From Clostridiaceae bacterium (GTDB taxonomy: Bacteria > Bacillota > Clostridia > Lachnospirales > Lachnospiraceae): DNA of 64,000 bases. This document shows, piece after piece, positions 23,529 through 32,307 of the stretch; position 1 is the first letter of the stretch, and each line of letters begins with the position of its first letter. The position numbers and the translations under genes were made by a program. The notes under the pieces were generated by a model. That model did not search any database, was not told the DNA's origin, and was given only the letters and a program-made list of their open reading frames with translations. The DNA is taken from positions 248,197 to 312,196 of the forward strand of contig CAJTGF010000001.1 of NCBI GenBank assembly GCA_910575585.1, in the 5' to 3' direction.

Positions 23529-24560
23529 ATGGATTACAAGAAAGCCGGAGTTGACATAGAGGCTGGCTATAAGTCAGTGGAATTGATGAAAGAGCATGTG
23601 GCAAAGACCATGAGACCGGAGGTCTTAGGGGGGCTGGGCGGTTTTTCCGGCGCTTTTTCCCTGGCAAAGATCAAGGAGATGGAGGATCCTGTGCTTTTGT
23701 CCGGAACGGACGGCTGCGGGACCAAGGTAAAGCTGGCGATCATTATGGACAAGCACGATACCATCGGCATTGACGCGGTGGCTATGTGCGTCAATGACAT
23801 TGCCTGCGCCGGTGGGGAACCGCTGTTCTTCCTGGATTATATTGCCTGCGGAAAGAATCATCCGGAGAAGATTGCGGATATTGTGAAAGGCGTATCCCAG
23901 GGATGCATCCAGTCCGAGGCCGCGCTGATCGGAGGAGAGACCGCGGAACACCCGGGGCTGATGCCCAAGGAGGATTACGACCTGGCGGGATTTGCCGTGG
24001 GCGTGTGCGACCGGAAGGACATGATCACCGGGGAGGATCTAAAGGCCGGGGATGTGCTGATCGGTATGGCGTCCTCCGGCGTCCACAGCAACGGCTTTTC
24101 CCTTGTGCGCAAGGTATTTGAGAAAGAGCTGACCCGGGAAGGGCTTGACACGTACTATGAGGAGCTAAAGACGACCCTTGGCCAGGCGCTTTTGATGCCC
24201 ACCAAGATCTATGTGAAGGCTTTAAAGAGCGTGAAGCGGGCAGGGGTGACGGTGAAGGCATGCAGCCACATTACCGGTGGAGGTTTTTATGAGAATGTGC
24301 CGCGGATGCTCAAGGAGGGCACCCGGGCGGTGATAAAGAAAGACAGCTACGAAGTTCCGGCTATTTTCCGTATGCTGGCGGCCAAGGGCGATATTGCGGA
24401 GGAGATGATGTACAACACGTTCAATATGGGCCTTGGCATGATCGTGGCCGTTGACAAACAAGATGCCGACAAGGCCATGGAGGCCATAAGGGCGGCAGGG
24501 GATATTCCCTATGTGGTCGGCTATGTGGAGGCGGGAGAAAAAGGGGTGTCTTTATGCTAA
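23529..24560 (+). CDS. purM: Phosphoribosylformylglycinamidine cyclo-ligase (AIR synthetase)
   Basis: A 343-residue ATP-dependent enzyme closing FGAM to AIR. It has the usual length and motifs: GLGGFSGAFSL, SGTDGCGTKVKLA, ALIGGETAEHPG, and HITGGGFYENVPRML near the C-terminus. ATG at 23529 (GGAGGAG just upstream) is chosen over the longer frame from 23457. The next gene overlaps it by 7 bases. Confidence 0.95.
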   Translation: MDYKKAGVDIEAGYKSVELMKEHVAKTMRPEVLGGLGGFSGAFSLAKIKEMEDPVLLSGTDGCGTKVKLAIIMDKHDTIGIDAVAMCVNDIACAGGEPLFFLDYIACGKNHPEKIADIVKGVSQGCIQSEAALIGGETAEHPGLMPKEDYDLAGFAVGVCDRKDMITGEDLKAGDVLIGMASSGVHSNGFSLVRKVFEKELTREGLDTYYEELKTTLGQALLMPTKIYVKALKSVKRAGVTVKACSHITGGGFYENVPRMLKEGTRAVIKKDSYEVPAIFRMLAAKGDIAEEMMYNTFNMGLGMIVAVDKQDADKAMEAIRAAGDIPYVVGYVEAGEKGVSLC

Positions 24561-25186
24561 ATGTAGGCGTTATGGTGTCCGGCGGAGGGACCAATCTCCA
24601 GGCTATTTTGGATGCCGTGGAAAGCGGCAGGATCACCAACGCCAAGATAAAGGCAGTCATCAGCAATAATCCGGGGGCTTTCGCCCTGGAGCGGGCCAGG
24701 AACCATGGCATTGAAGCGGTATGCGTTTCGCCCAAAGATTTTGGAAGCCGGGAGGAATTTCACCGGGCCCTTCTTGAAACGGTGGACGGATACAGGCTGG
24801 ACCTTATTGTGCTGGCCGGTTTTCTGGTGACCATTCCGGAGGAGATGATCAGAAAGTATCGAAACCGGATCATCAACGTCCATCCGTCGCTGATCCCGTC
24901 GTTCTGCGGAGTGGGATATTACGGGCTGAAGGTTCACGAGGCGGCTTTGAGCAGGGGCGTGAAGCTGACCGGAGCCACGGTGCATTTTGTGGATGAAGGC
25001 GTGGATTCCGGCCCTATTATCCTGCAGAAGGCCGTGGAAGTGCTGCCAGGAGATACACCAAAGATCCTGCAGAAGAGGGTCATGGAGCAGGCGGAGTGGA
25101 AGATCCTGCCCCAGGCCATTCATATGATCGCCAACAAAGAGCTGGAGCGCGCAGATGACGGGAGCGGATTTTCAGACATGTATTAG
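24554..25186 (+). CDS. purN: Phosphoribosylglycinamide formyltransferase
   Basis: A 210-residue folate-dependent GAR transformylase. VMVSGGGTNLQAI is the phosphate-binding loop, and HPSLIPSF and the GATVHFVDEGVDSGPIILQK segment contain the catalytic His and Asp. It overlaps purM by 7 bases. The usual HPSLLPAF/KG loop reads FCGVGYYGLKVH, a common Clostridia variant. Confidence 0.95.
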   Translation: MLNVGVMVSGGGTNLQAILDAVESGRITNAKIKAVISNNPGAFALERARNHGIEAVCVSPKDFGSREEFHRALLETVDGYRLDLIVLAGFLVTIPEEMIRKYRNRIINVHPSLIPSFCGVGYYGLKVHEAALSRGVKLTGATVHFVDEGVDSGPIILQKAVEVLPGDTPKILQKRVMEQAEWKILPQAIHMIANKELERADDGSGFSDMY

Positions 25187-25281
25187 GGCAATGGCAGGCA
25201 GATCGAAGATTTGACAGGGTGATGAGTTAGGCGGACGGACCGGGAGCTTTCGGTCTGTCCCCAGTGAAGGAGGAAGACGGA

Positions 25282-26556
25282 ATGAAAGTATTGATCACAG
25301 GCAGCGGCGGCAGGGAACACGCCATTGCGTGGAAAGTGGCAAAGAGCAGTAAAGTGGATAAGATATACTGCGCGCCGGGCAACGCGGGGATTGGGGAGAT
25401 CGCGGAGTGCGTGGATATCGGCGTTATGGACTTTGACAGATTGACCGCGTTTGCCAAGGAGGAGAACATTGATCTGACTATCATCGGGCCGGATGATCCG
25501 CTGGCAGCGGGGGCGGTGGACGCGTTTGAGGCCGCCGGGCTCCGGGTGTTCGGGCCAAGGAAGAACGCGGCTATTCTGGAGGGGTCCAAGGCATTTTCCA
25601 AGGATCTGATGAAAAAGTACAACATTCCTACGGCGGCGTATGAGACGTTTGACACGCCCCAGGCTGCCCTTAAGTATTTGGAGACTGCGGATATGCCCAT
25701 CGTTTTGAAGGCCGACGGCCTGGCGCTGGGAAAAGGGGTGCTTATCTGCAATACCCGCAGCGAGGCCCGGGAGGGAGTCAAGACCCTGATGATGGATAAG
25801 CAGTTTGGCTCTGCCGGAGACCGGATCGTGGTGGAGGAGTTTATGACCGGGCGGGAAGTGTCGGTCTTGTCCTTTGTGGACGGAAAGACCATCCGGGTCA
25901 TGACCTCGGCTCAGGACCACAAGCGGGCAGGAGACGGAGATACGGGGCTTAATACAGGTGGTATGGGGACATTTTCCCCCAGTCCTTTCTATACCAAAGA
26001 GGTGGATCAATTCTGCAGGGAGCATATTTTCCAGCCTGCTGTGGACGCCATGAGGGCGGAGGGGAGAGCGTTTAAGGGGATTCTTTTCTTTGGGCTGATG
26101 CTGACGGAGAAAGGACCTAAGGTTCTGGAGTTTAACGCCAGGTTCGGGGATCCGGAGACGCAGGTGGTGCTCCCCAGGATGAAGAATGATATTGTGGATG
26201 TGTTTGAGGCATGCATTGACGGGACATTGGATAAGGTGGAGCTGGATTTTGAGGACAATGCGGCGGTCTGTGTGGTGCTGGCGTCCCAAGGATATCCGGA
26301 ACACTATGAGAAGGGGTATCCCATTGCCGGGTTGGAACGTTTTAAGGACACAGAGGGATACTATGTGTTCCATGCCGGCAGCAAGTTCGACGAGGCCGGG
26401 CGGATTGTGACCAACGGCGGTCGGGTGCTGGGCGTGACGGCTGTGGGAAAGGATTTAAAGGAGGCCCGGAAGAACGCTTATGAAGCAACGGGATGGGTTG
26501 CTTTTGACAATAAGTATATGCGCAATGACATTGGGAAAGCCATTGATGAGGTTTAA
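25282..26556 (+). CDS. purD: Phosphoribosylamine--glycine ligase (GAR synthetase)
   Basis: A 424-residue ATP-grasp enzyme joining phosphoribosylamine to glycine. MKVLITGSGGREHAIAWK begins the N domain. PIVLKADGLALGKGV is the ATP-grasp loop, and DTGLNTGGMGTFSPSPF and EFNARFGDPETQVVL are metal and substrate motifs. ATG at 25282 follows GAAGGAGG. It is the last gene of the pur operon. A strong hairpin (26568-26602, TGCCGGCCCG with its complement) without a T-run lies between it and convergent asnB. Confidence 0.95.
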   Translation: MKVLITGSGGREHAIAWKVAKSSKVDKIYCAPGNAGIGEIAECVDIGVMDFDRLTAFAKEENIDLTIIGPDDPLAAGAVDAFEAAGLRVFGPRKNAAILEGSKAFSKDLMKKYNIPTAAYETFDTPQAALKYLETADMPIVLKADGLALGKGVLICNTRSEAREGVKTLMMDKQFGSAGDRIVVEEFMTGREVSVLSFVDGKTIRVMTSAQDHKRAGDGDTGLNTGGMGTFSPSPFYTKEVDQFCREHIFQPAVDAMRAEGRAFKGILFFGLMLTEKGPKVLEFNARFGDPETQVVLPRMKNDIVDVFEACIDGTLDKVELDFEDNAAVCVVLASQGYPEHYEKGYPIAGLERFKDTEGYYVFHAGSKFDEAGRIVTNGGRVLGVTAVGKDLKEARKNAYEATGWVAFDNKYMRNDIGKAIDEV

Positions 26557-26683
26557 GTGAACGGTTTTGCCGGCCCGAAAGAGGCGAACATCCGGGCCGG
26601 CAGCAGGAACTGTGTATCTGAATGATGTTTTATAAGCAGGGGATGCCTTTGATAGGACATGGCGCAAAGGGCGTCTGGGAGGG

Positions 26684-28534
26684 TCAGATAACCTCCACCT
26701 GGTATTGCCGCATCCAGAAATCAATCTGGATCATATAGGCCATCATCTGGGGCGCGGCCATGAGCTGGCCGTACCAGGGCTTTCCGTAATCGGACGGGCT
26801 GGAGATAAAGCGCAGCGTTTTTTCTCGGTCTACAAACTGCAGGATCGGTGAGGATGTGTCGGCCAGTATGGCTTTTACCTTTCCTGCCAGCAGATCTTCG
26901 TATTTTTTGTCGTAGGTTTTGGGGTAGGGGGATTTTCTTCGGAAAAGGATCTCATCCGGCAGCATCCCCCGGCCTGCCTGTCTTAATAGGTTTTTTACTA
27001 TGCCGTCTTTGGCTTTCATTTCCCACGGTACATTCCACAGATATTCGATAATGCGGTGGTCCGCAAAGGGGACTCTGGCCTCCAGGCCGCTGTACATGCT
27101 GGCGCGGTCCATGCGGTTAAGGAGAGTCTGCATAAACCACCTTAAGTTCAGCCAGGAGATTTCCCGCCGTCTTTTCTCTACGGGGGATTCGCCGGGGAGA
27201 AGGGGCGTCTGGGCCAGGGAGGTCTCGTAAGCCTGGCTGACGTACTCTTCCATGCGCAGTTCCCGGAGAAATTCGTCTTTTAACAGCACCTGCCTGGCTT
27301 GTAGATCCATGGTCCAGGGAAATGTGGGGGCTTTGAAACATGCTTCTTTGTGGAACCAGGGATAACCGCCGAAGATCTCGTCGGCGCACTCTCCGGTAAG
27401 GGCCACTTTGCACAGAGGACTGACCTGGGAGCAGAAGTACAGCATGGAGGAGTCCACATCCGCCATGGCAGGCAGGTCGTGGGCCAGTACGGAGTCCTCC
27501 AAAAGCGCTGCCTGGGTTTGGGTGGAACATTCCAGAAAGTGGTGGTCTGAATTTAGGAAGGAGACCATCTGCTCCACATAGGGACGGTCCTGGGAGGGCT
27601 GGAAGGCACTGGCTTTGAAGTTCTCCCGGTTTCCCGCAAAGTCAAAGGAAAAGGTGGACAGCTGCCGGTTTTTCTTTTTCAGTTCCCTGGCGCAGACGGA
27701 GGATACCAGGCTGGAGTCTACTCCGCCGGACAGGAAGGTGCATACCGGCACGTCGGAGACCATCTGGCGTTTGATGGAATCCTCCACCAGGAAGGCGGTG
27801 GTTTCAATGGTCTTTTCGTAGCTGTCCTCATGAGGACGGCTTTCCAGCTTCCAATAGCAGTCCTGGCGCACGGAATCTGACGTACACATGAGATAGTGGC
27901 CGGGGAGTACTTCCCGGATATTTTCAAACACGCCGTTTCCGCTGGTCCTGGCAGGGCCTATGCTGAAGATCTCGTTGAGACCCGTTTGGCTGACCCTGGG
28001 TTTTATGCCGGGGAAACACAAGAGTCCTTTGATCTGGGAGGAGAAAACCACGGTTTCTTCAACAACGGAATAGAACAGCGGTTTGACCCCGGCCCGATCT
28101 CTGTAAAGCACAAGGCGCTCCATGACAGGGTCCATGATGGCTATGGCAAAGATGCCGTTGAGCTTTGTGACAAAGTCCGGACCGTATTCCAGGTAGGAGG
28201 TCAGGATGACTTCCGTGTCGCTGGCAGTCTGGAAGCAATGGCCAAGAGATTTCAGTTTATCCCGCAGCTCATGGGTGTTGTACAGTTCCCCGTTGTAGAC
28301 GATGCCCCAGGTCCTGCCGTGATCTGTTTTGAACATGGGCTGGTGTCCGGTGACAAGATCTACAATGGACAGCCGCACGTGAGCCAGGCCGAAATGGGGG
28401 GAGAGGAAGGTTCCGCTGTCGTCAGGTCCCCGACGCTGCAGCTTTAAGTTCATGGAATCCAGGATCTTCTGATATCTGTCCTGTTCTTTTGTAAAATCGC
28501 GTTTCCCATGGAAAAAACCGGAAATTCCGCACAT
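26684..28534 (-). CDS. asnB: Asparagine synthase (glutamine-hydrolysing)
   Basis: A 616-residue class B asparagine synthetase. The mature protein begins with the Cys nucleophile (MCGISGFFHG). The glutaminase domain has LQRRGPDDSG and VYNGELYN, and the synthetase half has FLSGGVDSSLV (PP-loop), TGECADEIFGGYPWF and LEARVPFADHRII. It makes asparagine from aspartate with glutamine and ATP in the cytosol. It is transcribed on the minus strand 96 bases after a permease gene, perhaps co-transcribed. GAAAGGAG precedes the start. Confidence 0.95.
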   Translation of the reverse strand: MCGISGFFHGKRDFTKEQDRYQKILDSMNLKLQRRGPDDSGTFLSPHFGLAHVRLSIVDLVTGHQPMFKTDHGRTWGIVYNGELYNTHELRDKLKSLGHCFQTASDTEVILTSYLEYGPDFVTKLNGIFAIAIMDPVMERLVLYRDRAGVKPLFYSVVEETVVFSSQIKGLLCFPGIKPRVSQTGLNEIFSIGPARTSGNGVFENIREVLPGHYLMCTSDSVRQDCYWKLESRPHEDSYEKTIETTAFLVEDSIKRQMVSDVPVCTFLSGGVDSSLVSSVCARELKKKNRQLSTFSFDFAGNRENFKASAFQPSQDRPYVEQMVSFLNSDHHFLECSTQTQAALLEDSVLAHDLPAMADVDSSMLYFCSQVSPLCKVALTGECADEIFGGYPWFHKEACFKAPTFPWTMDLQARQVLLKDEFLRELRMEEYVSQAYETSLAQTPLLPGESPVEKRRREISWLNLRWFMQTLLNRMDRASMYSGLEARVPFADHRIIEYLWNVPWEMKAKDGIVKNLLRQAGRGMLPDEILFRRKSPYPKTYDKKYEDLLAGKVKAILADTSSPILQFVDREKTLRFISSPSDYGKPWYGQLMAAPQMMAYMIQIDFWMRQYQVEVI

Positions 28535-28630
28535 AGAGAGACTCCTTTCAGAATTTTACGTTCAACCTGCCAGTTGGTAAGTGGGAATACGCCTGCACAT
28601 AGGCTTAAGGGATGCGTAGGGCGGTTCTTG

Positions 28631-30160
28631 TCATAGAAGAAGGCAGGATACCAAAAAGGCGCAGAGAAAGCCTATGATTACAGGCAGGAAGTTTTTTTGC
28701 GCCAGTTCCAGAGGGCTTACGTTGCAGATAGCCGCCACAGGAATAAGGCCCCAGGGAACGATGGTGCCGCCGCCTACGAAGATAGCCGTGATCTGTCCCA
28801 GGGCTGCCAGCACGGGAACGGAGGCGCCTACGGCTGTTCCGAAGGTCTGCGCCAGGGAGCCGGTAAGGGGGAGGCCGGAGAAGCCGGAGCCGTCCAGCCC
28901 GGTAAGGGCTCCCACCACCATCTGGATGGCGGCGATCAGGTATTTGTTCAGAGGCGTGTGGGCGGCCAGCCACAAGGCCCAGTCGTTCATGATGCCGTTA
29001 GTGGGCACGTCTCCCATGATGGAGGTGATCCCTTCTCCTCCCAGAAAGAAAAAGGCGCCGATGGCAATGACCGGGGCAAAGATGCGGATGGCGAAGAGAA
29101 AGCCGTCCGTAAGGTAGCCGGTGATTTTTTCCAGGGATTGGGCGGGGGAGGCGATAACTGCCCCCAGGCACATGAGAAGCACTGCGGTTCCGGACACGAT
29201 GCTGGTGGCGTCGCCGCCCCGCAGGTCAAACATCAGCATGGCGGCGATATCCGCCAGGAAGGCCAGGGGAGTGGCTATGGCCAGGATCAGGGCCGGTCGG
29301 GAGGCTGGTTTGGCAGAGTGATGGGAAGGCGCTGGCTGCAGGCTTTTTTCGGCAGGGGAGCCGCTGTGGTCTGCTGCGGGATCTGCGCCGTGATCGGGGA
29401 CGTCAGAGGCAGATTTCAGGGTGGAAGTCATGCCGGGACTATGGGGGGCTAAGGCAGGTGTTTTTTTATAGGAAGGCACGGCCCCGGAGGTTAATGGGAT
29501 TGCGGGAGTGGCTGCCAGGGTGTTTCGGTTCAGCAAAAAGGCGGCGATCACTGTGGCAGCCCCCATGGTCAGGAACACGGGACGGCCCTGGGTCAGCACC
29601 TGACTGGTGGTGACGCCTGCCGCCGCCGCGGAGATAGCCGGGGCTCCCTGGATGACCACGTCATAACTTAAGGCGATGCCGTGGCCGAACAGGTTCATGG
29701 CCATAGCCGCCGCCAGGGCATTTAACCCGCCCCGGACAGCAAAGGGGAGCATGATGGCGCCCACCAGGGCCACCGATGGAGAGGGCCACAGAAACAGGGA
29801 GAAAAGGAGCATGGTTAAGCCCAGGATCCACCAGGTAAGAGCAGGCGTTTTCATGATCCGGGACATGGGCTGCATGAGCAGATAGTCGCTTCCCAGGTCG
29901 CTTAGGGCCTTGGACAGAGCGGTCACAAGGGCAATGGTGGCAATGACTTCCATAAATTCTTTTGCCGCATAGAGCATGGCGTTGAAAACGGTCTGGATGC
30001 CTCCGATAAGGCTTCCCATTCCCACAACGCCTAAAAGAAAGAGAAATCCGATGCAGACCGCCGGAGTGTCTTTTCGAAGGACCATGACTGTGAGGATCAC
30101 CAGAACGCCGGCCAGGTACAGATAGTGGAGCGGGGTTAAAACGGCTGTGGTTTCTAACAT
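28631..30160 (-). CDS. Multi-pass permease, ion-transporter (IT) superfamily type
   Basis: A 509-residue integral membrane protein with about 12 helices. Features are WPSPSVALVGAIMLPFAVRG in the first half, and GALTGLDGSGFSGLPLTGS and GGGTIVPWGLIPVAAICNVS near the end, like uncharacterised transporters related to the GntP/NhaC/CitM-type fold. An unusual Pro/Ala/Ser/His-rich hydrophilic loop of about 65 residues splits the two halves (around 235-300). The substrate is unknown; linkage to asnB hints at a carboxylate or amino acid. ATG at 30160 follows AGGAG; the longer frame from 30364 runs through repeat DNA and was rejected. Confidence 0.75.
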   Translation of the reverse strand: MLETTAVLTPLHYLYLAGVLVILTVMVLRKDTPAVCIGFLFLLGVVGMGSLIGGIQTVFNAMLYAAKEFMEVIATIALVTALSKALSDLGSDYLLMQPMSRIMKTPALTWWILGLTMLLFSLFLWPSPSVALVGAIMLPFAVRGGLNALAAAMAMNLFGHGIALSYDVVIQGAPAISAAAAGVTTSQVLTQGRPVFLTMGAATVIAAFLLNRNTLAATPAIPLTSGAVPSYKKTPALAPHSPGMTSTLKSASDVPDHGADPAADHSGSPAEKSLQPAPSHHSAKPASRPALILAIATPLAFLADIAAMLMFDLRGGDATSIVSGTAVLLMCLGAVIASPAQSLEKITGYLTDGFLFAIRIFAPVIAIGAFFFLGGEGITSIMGDVPTNGIMNDWALWLAAHTPLNKYLIAAIQMVVGALTGLDGSGFSGLPLTGSLAQTFGTAVGASVPVLAALGQITAIFVGGGTIVPWGLIPVAAICNVSPLELAQKNFLPVIIGFLCAFLVSCLLL

Positions 30161-30252
30161 ACACGACTCCTGATAGAAAAATATATGTTTAGGATATGAG
30201 AAGATTTTCATGGGGTGAGGGATAGGAAAAGGAAAAAAATTTCCTTTTTGAG

Positions 30253-30292
30253 TGCCGCAGAGGCAGGCGCAAGAGAGATTCCGATAGTACAT
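30253..30292 (+). repeat. Fold-back repeat family 2, right-arm fragment
   Basis: TGCCGCAGAGGCAGGCGCAA followed by GAGAGATTCCGATAGTACAT matches the right arm of copies A and B, with one change in the terminal box (GATAG for GAGAG). It lies about 90 bases upstream of the permease start. From 30293 to 30420 no gene is recognised. Confidence 0.65.
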
Positions 30293-30420
30293 AAATGAAA
30301 AAAGGGGGATACAAATGGCAGATTTTGTGATATAGTATTTAAGGTTTTGGCCTGAGGGCGCCAAAGAGCGCGTCCGTGAAAGTCAGAGACGGGGCATAGG
30401 CAGGAGCCAGTACATATAAG

Positions 30421-30583
30421 ATGTACTCTCGGAATCTCTCTTGCACCTGCCTTTGTGGATGCTTTTCCGTCAGATGCACATAAATTTAATCAACGTACGT
30501 TCCACGTACGCCTCATAAATTTATGCACATCTGACAAAAAATCATCTCGCAAAATCAGGCACAAAGAGACTCCGAGAGTACAT
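30421..30583 (+). repeat. Fold-back repeat family 2, full copy B
   Basis: 163 bases from ATGTACTCTCGGA to TCCGAGAGTACAT, in the opposite orientation to copy A as judged by the inner sequence. The arms and the inner CGTACGT hairpin are intact. It ends 22 bases before the symporter start codon. Confidence 0.75.
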
Positions 30584-30605
30584 TAAGTGGTCAAGGAGGA
30601 AATAC

Positions 30606-31958
30606 ATGGAAGATCAAAAGAAACGGGCAGCGGTCCCGCTGGCAAAAAAGATGGGGATCTCTCTGGTCTGCGGTCTTGGGGCCGGGATGTTTTTGTTGTT
30701 TTTGAGAGAAGTGCTCAATGGTTCCGGGAAAGAAGCGGTGTGGGCGGTTGTCAATGACCTTTTATTTCAGGATATAACAGCGAAAGGAGCCGAGAGGGCT
30801 TTGGGGATTTTGTATTTGATCGGGCAGTTGTTTATCCGTTCTCTTCAGCTTGTTATTGTTCCAATGGTATTTACTTCCATTACGCTGGCCATCGGACAGA
30901 TATCAGATACCAGAACTTTGGGGCGTATTTCCGCCAAGACCATCGGCTGGTTTCTTATCTGTTCTTTTTTTGCCCTGATACTGGGGTGCGGGGCTGGTAT
31001 TGGGGTGTATAAGGCCGGGCTGTTCCAGGTTCAGGTGGAAGGGCTTTCAGGGGATGGGGGATCTGTGGGAGCCAACCCGATGAACGTGATCCTCAATGTG
31101 GTACCCTCCAACCTCATTTCGGCGTTTGGCAGCAACACGTCGGTTTTGGCGGTGGTGTTTGCTGCCGTGTGCCTGGGACTGTGCATGAATGTTCTGGGGG
31201 AGGAGAAAACCTGCGCGCTGCGAAAGCTGGTGCAGGAGGTCAATGACGTGGTGGTGGTGTTCCTCAACTATGTGGTGACAAAATTCGGTCCGTTTGCCAT
31301 TTTTGTGCTGCTGACAAGGACATTTGCCACTTACGGCATTGATTACCTGAAACCGGCGTTGGCTTATGTGCTGGTGGCAGTGGCTATGCTGCTTGTGTTT
31401 TTGGCAGCAGGGTATCCTCTGGTGGTGGCGCTGGGAGCCAGGCTGAATCCGTTTATCTTTCTGAAAAAGATAACCAATGTGGCGGTCTTTGGGTTTTCTA
31501 CGTCCTCCAGCGCTGCGACGCTGCCCCTTAATTACCAGACCTGTACCGAGGAGTTCGGGGTGGACGAGGCCATTGCCTCTTTTGTCCTGCCTTTGGGCAT
31601 GACCATCAATATGAACGGCACGGCAATTATGCAGGTGATCGCCACCGTGTTTATCGCAGGCTGCGCCGGGTATGACATCAGCCTGACCCAGCTGGTAGTG
31701 GTGGCTCTTTTGGCCCTTATCGCGTCGGCGGGAACTCCGGCCGCTCCTGGGGCGGGGGCTATTGTGCTGTTTACCATATTGTCCGGCGTAGGGTTTGTCA
31801 ATGAGGGAGCCCTTTTGGCGTATTCGCTGATCCTGGCCATCAACCGGCCCATTGAGATGCTGGTGACGGCCCTCAATGTGGTAGGGGACGCAGTGACCAG
31901 TATCTGTGTGGCCAGGAGCGAGGGATGCCTGGATGAGGAGAAGTATAATAAGAGATAA
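30606..31958 (+). CDS. Dicarboxylate/amino acid:cation symporter (DAACS, GltP/SstT type)
   Basis: A 450-residue glutamate-transporter homologue with about eight helices and two hairpins. FSTSSSAATLPL is the HP1 serine-rich motif, SFVLPLGMTINMNGTA is TM7 with the NMNGT sodium/substrate site, and ASAGTPAAPGAGAIV is the HP2 region. It imports aspartate, glutamate, serine/threonine or C4-dicarboxylates with sodium or protons. The loop after TM3 is longer than in GltP. The ribosome site AAGGAGG directly follows a fold-back repeat. Confidence 0.92.
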   Translation: MEDQKKRAAVPLAKKMGISLVCGLGAGMFLLFLREVLNGSGKEAVWAVVNDLLFQDITAKGAERALGILYLIGQLFIRSLQLVIVPMVFTSITLAIGQISDTRTLGRISAKTIGWFLICSFFALILGCGAGIGVYKAGLFQVQVEGLSGDGGSVGANPMNVILNVVPSNLISAFGSNTSVLAVVFAAVCLGLCMNVLGEEKTCALRKLVQEVNDVVVVFLNYVVTKFGPFAIFVLLTRTFATYGIDYLKPALAYVLVAVAMLLVFLAAGYPLVVALGARLNPFIFLKKITNVAVFGFSTSSSAATLPLNYQTCTEEFGVDEAIASFVLPLGMTINMNGTAIMQVIATVFIAGCAGYDISLTQLVVVALLALIASAGTPAAPGAGAIVLFTILSGVGFVNEGALLAYSLILAINRPIEMLVTALNVVGDAVTSICVARSEGCLDEEKYNKR

Positions 31959-31981
31959 GAGAAGATGAGAGAAAGGCTCTT

Positions 31982-32010
31982 GTGGCGGCGGCAAAAATAT
32001 GATATAACAA
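31982..32010 (+). promoter_or_regulatory. Promoter of the queuine salvage operon
   Basis: TTGTGG (31982-31987), 17 bases, TATAAC (32005-32010). It lies about 90 bases upstream of the preQ1 aptamer. Confidence 0.5.
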
Positions 32011-32101
32011 GGAGGGGTTAAAGGCAATGGATTGATCCTGCAAAAATGAACGCTTTAAAAATCTAAGAGGCGCAGACGCGCGAAAACAGGCAGTTATGCC
32101 G

Positions 32102-32223
32102 ACTGGTTCGAGAACCTCCCAGTATAAAAAACTAGGCAAAAGAAAAGAACACGCTGTTTTTGACAGGGTGCTGCTTTTGCTGTTCTCGAAGTTTGGAGGA
32201 GAATACAAAGGCAGCATTTTTTT
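32102..32223 (+). promoter_or_regulatory. PreQ1-I riboswitch with transcription-terminating platform
   Basis: The aptamer has P1 ACTGG (32102-32106), a 12-base loop TTCGAGAACCTC, P1' CCAGT (32119-32123) and the A-rich tail ATAAAAAACTAGG (32124-32136). This is nearly position-for-position like the Bacillus subtilis queC preQ1 aptamer. The platform has GGCAAAAG (32135-32142), which can pair with CTTTTGCT (32174-32181). A terminator TGCTGCTTTTG (32169-32179) with CAAAGGCAGCA (32206-32216) is followed by seven T. The two pairings exclude each other, and ligand binding ties up the AGG of the antiterminator side. Confidence 0.88.
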
Positions 32224-32307
32224 GGGGAGTTTTCACAGAGATTGCTGGGCAGCCGGCGGGGAATAGGCGAACTGACCGAACATTGGGAAAGGAAGGGGCA
32301 GGGGAAT

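Noticed and set aside
25183-26373. 396-codon minus-strand frame
   Set aside because: Complement of purD; low-complexity His/Leu/Arg composition and no ribosome site.
30161-30364. N-terminal extension of the permease gene
   Set aside because: The extension translates fold-back repeat DNA; ATG 30160 has its own AGGAG site and starts the first membrane helix region.
9493-30583. CRISPR arrays
   Set aside because: Repeats are inverted, few and irregularly spaced; no direct-repeat/spacer pattern and no cas genes.
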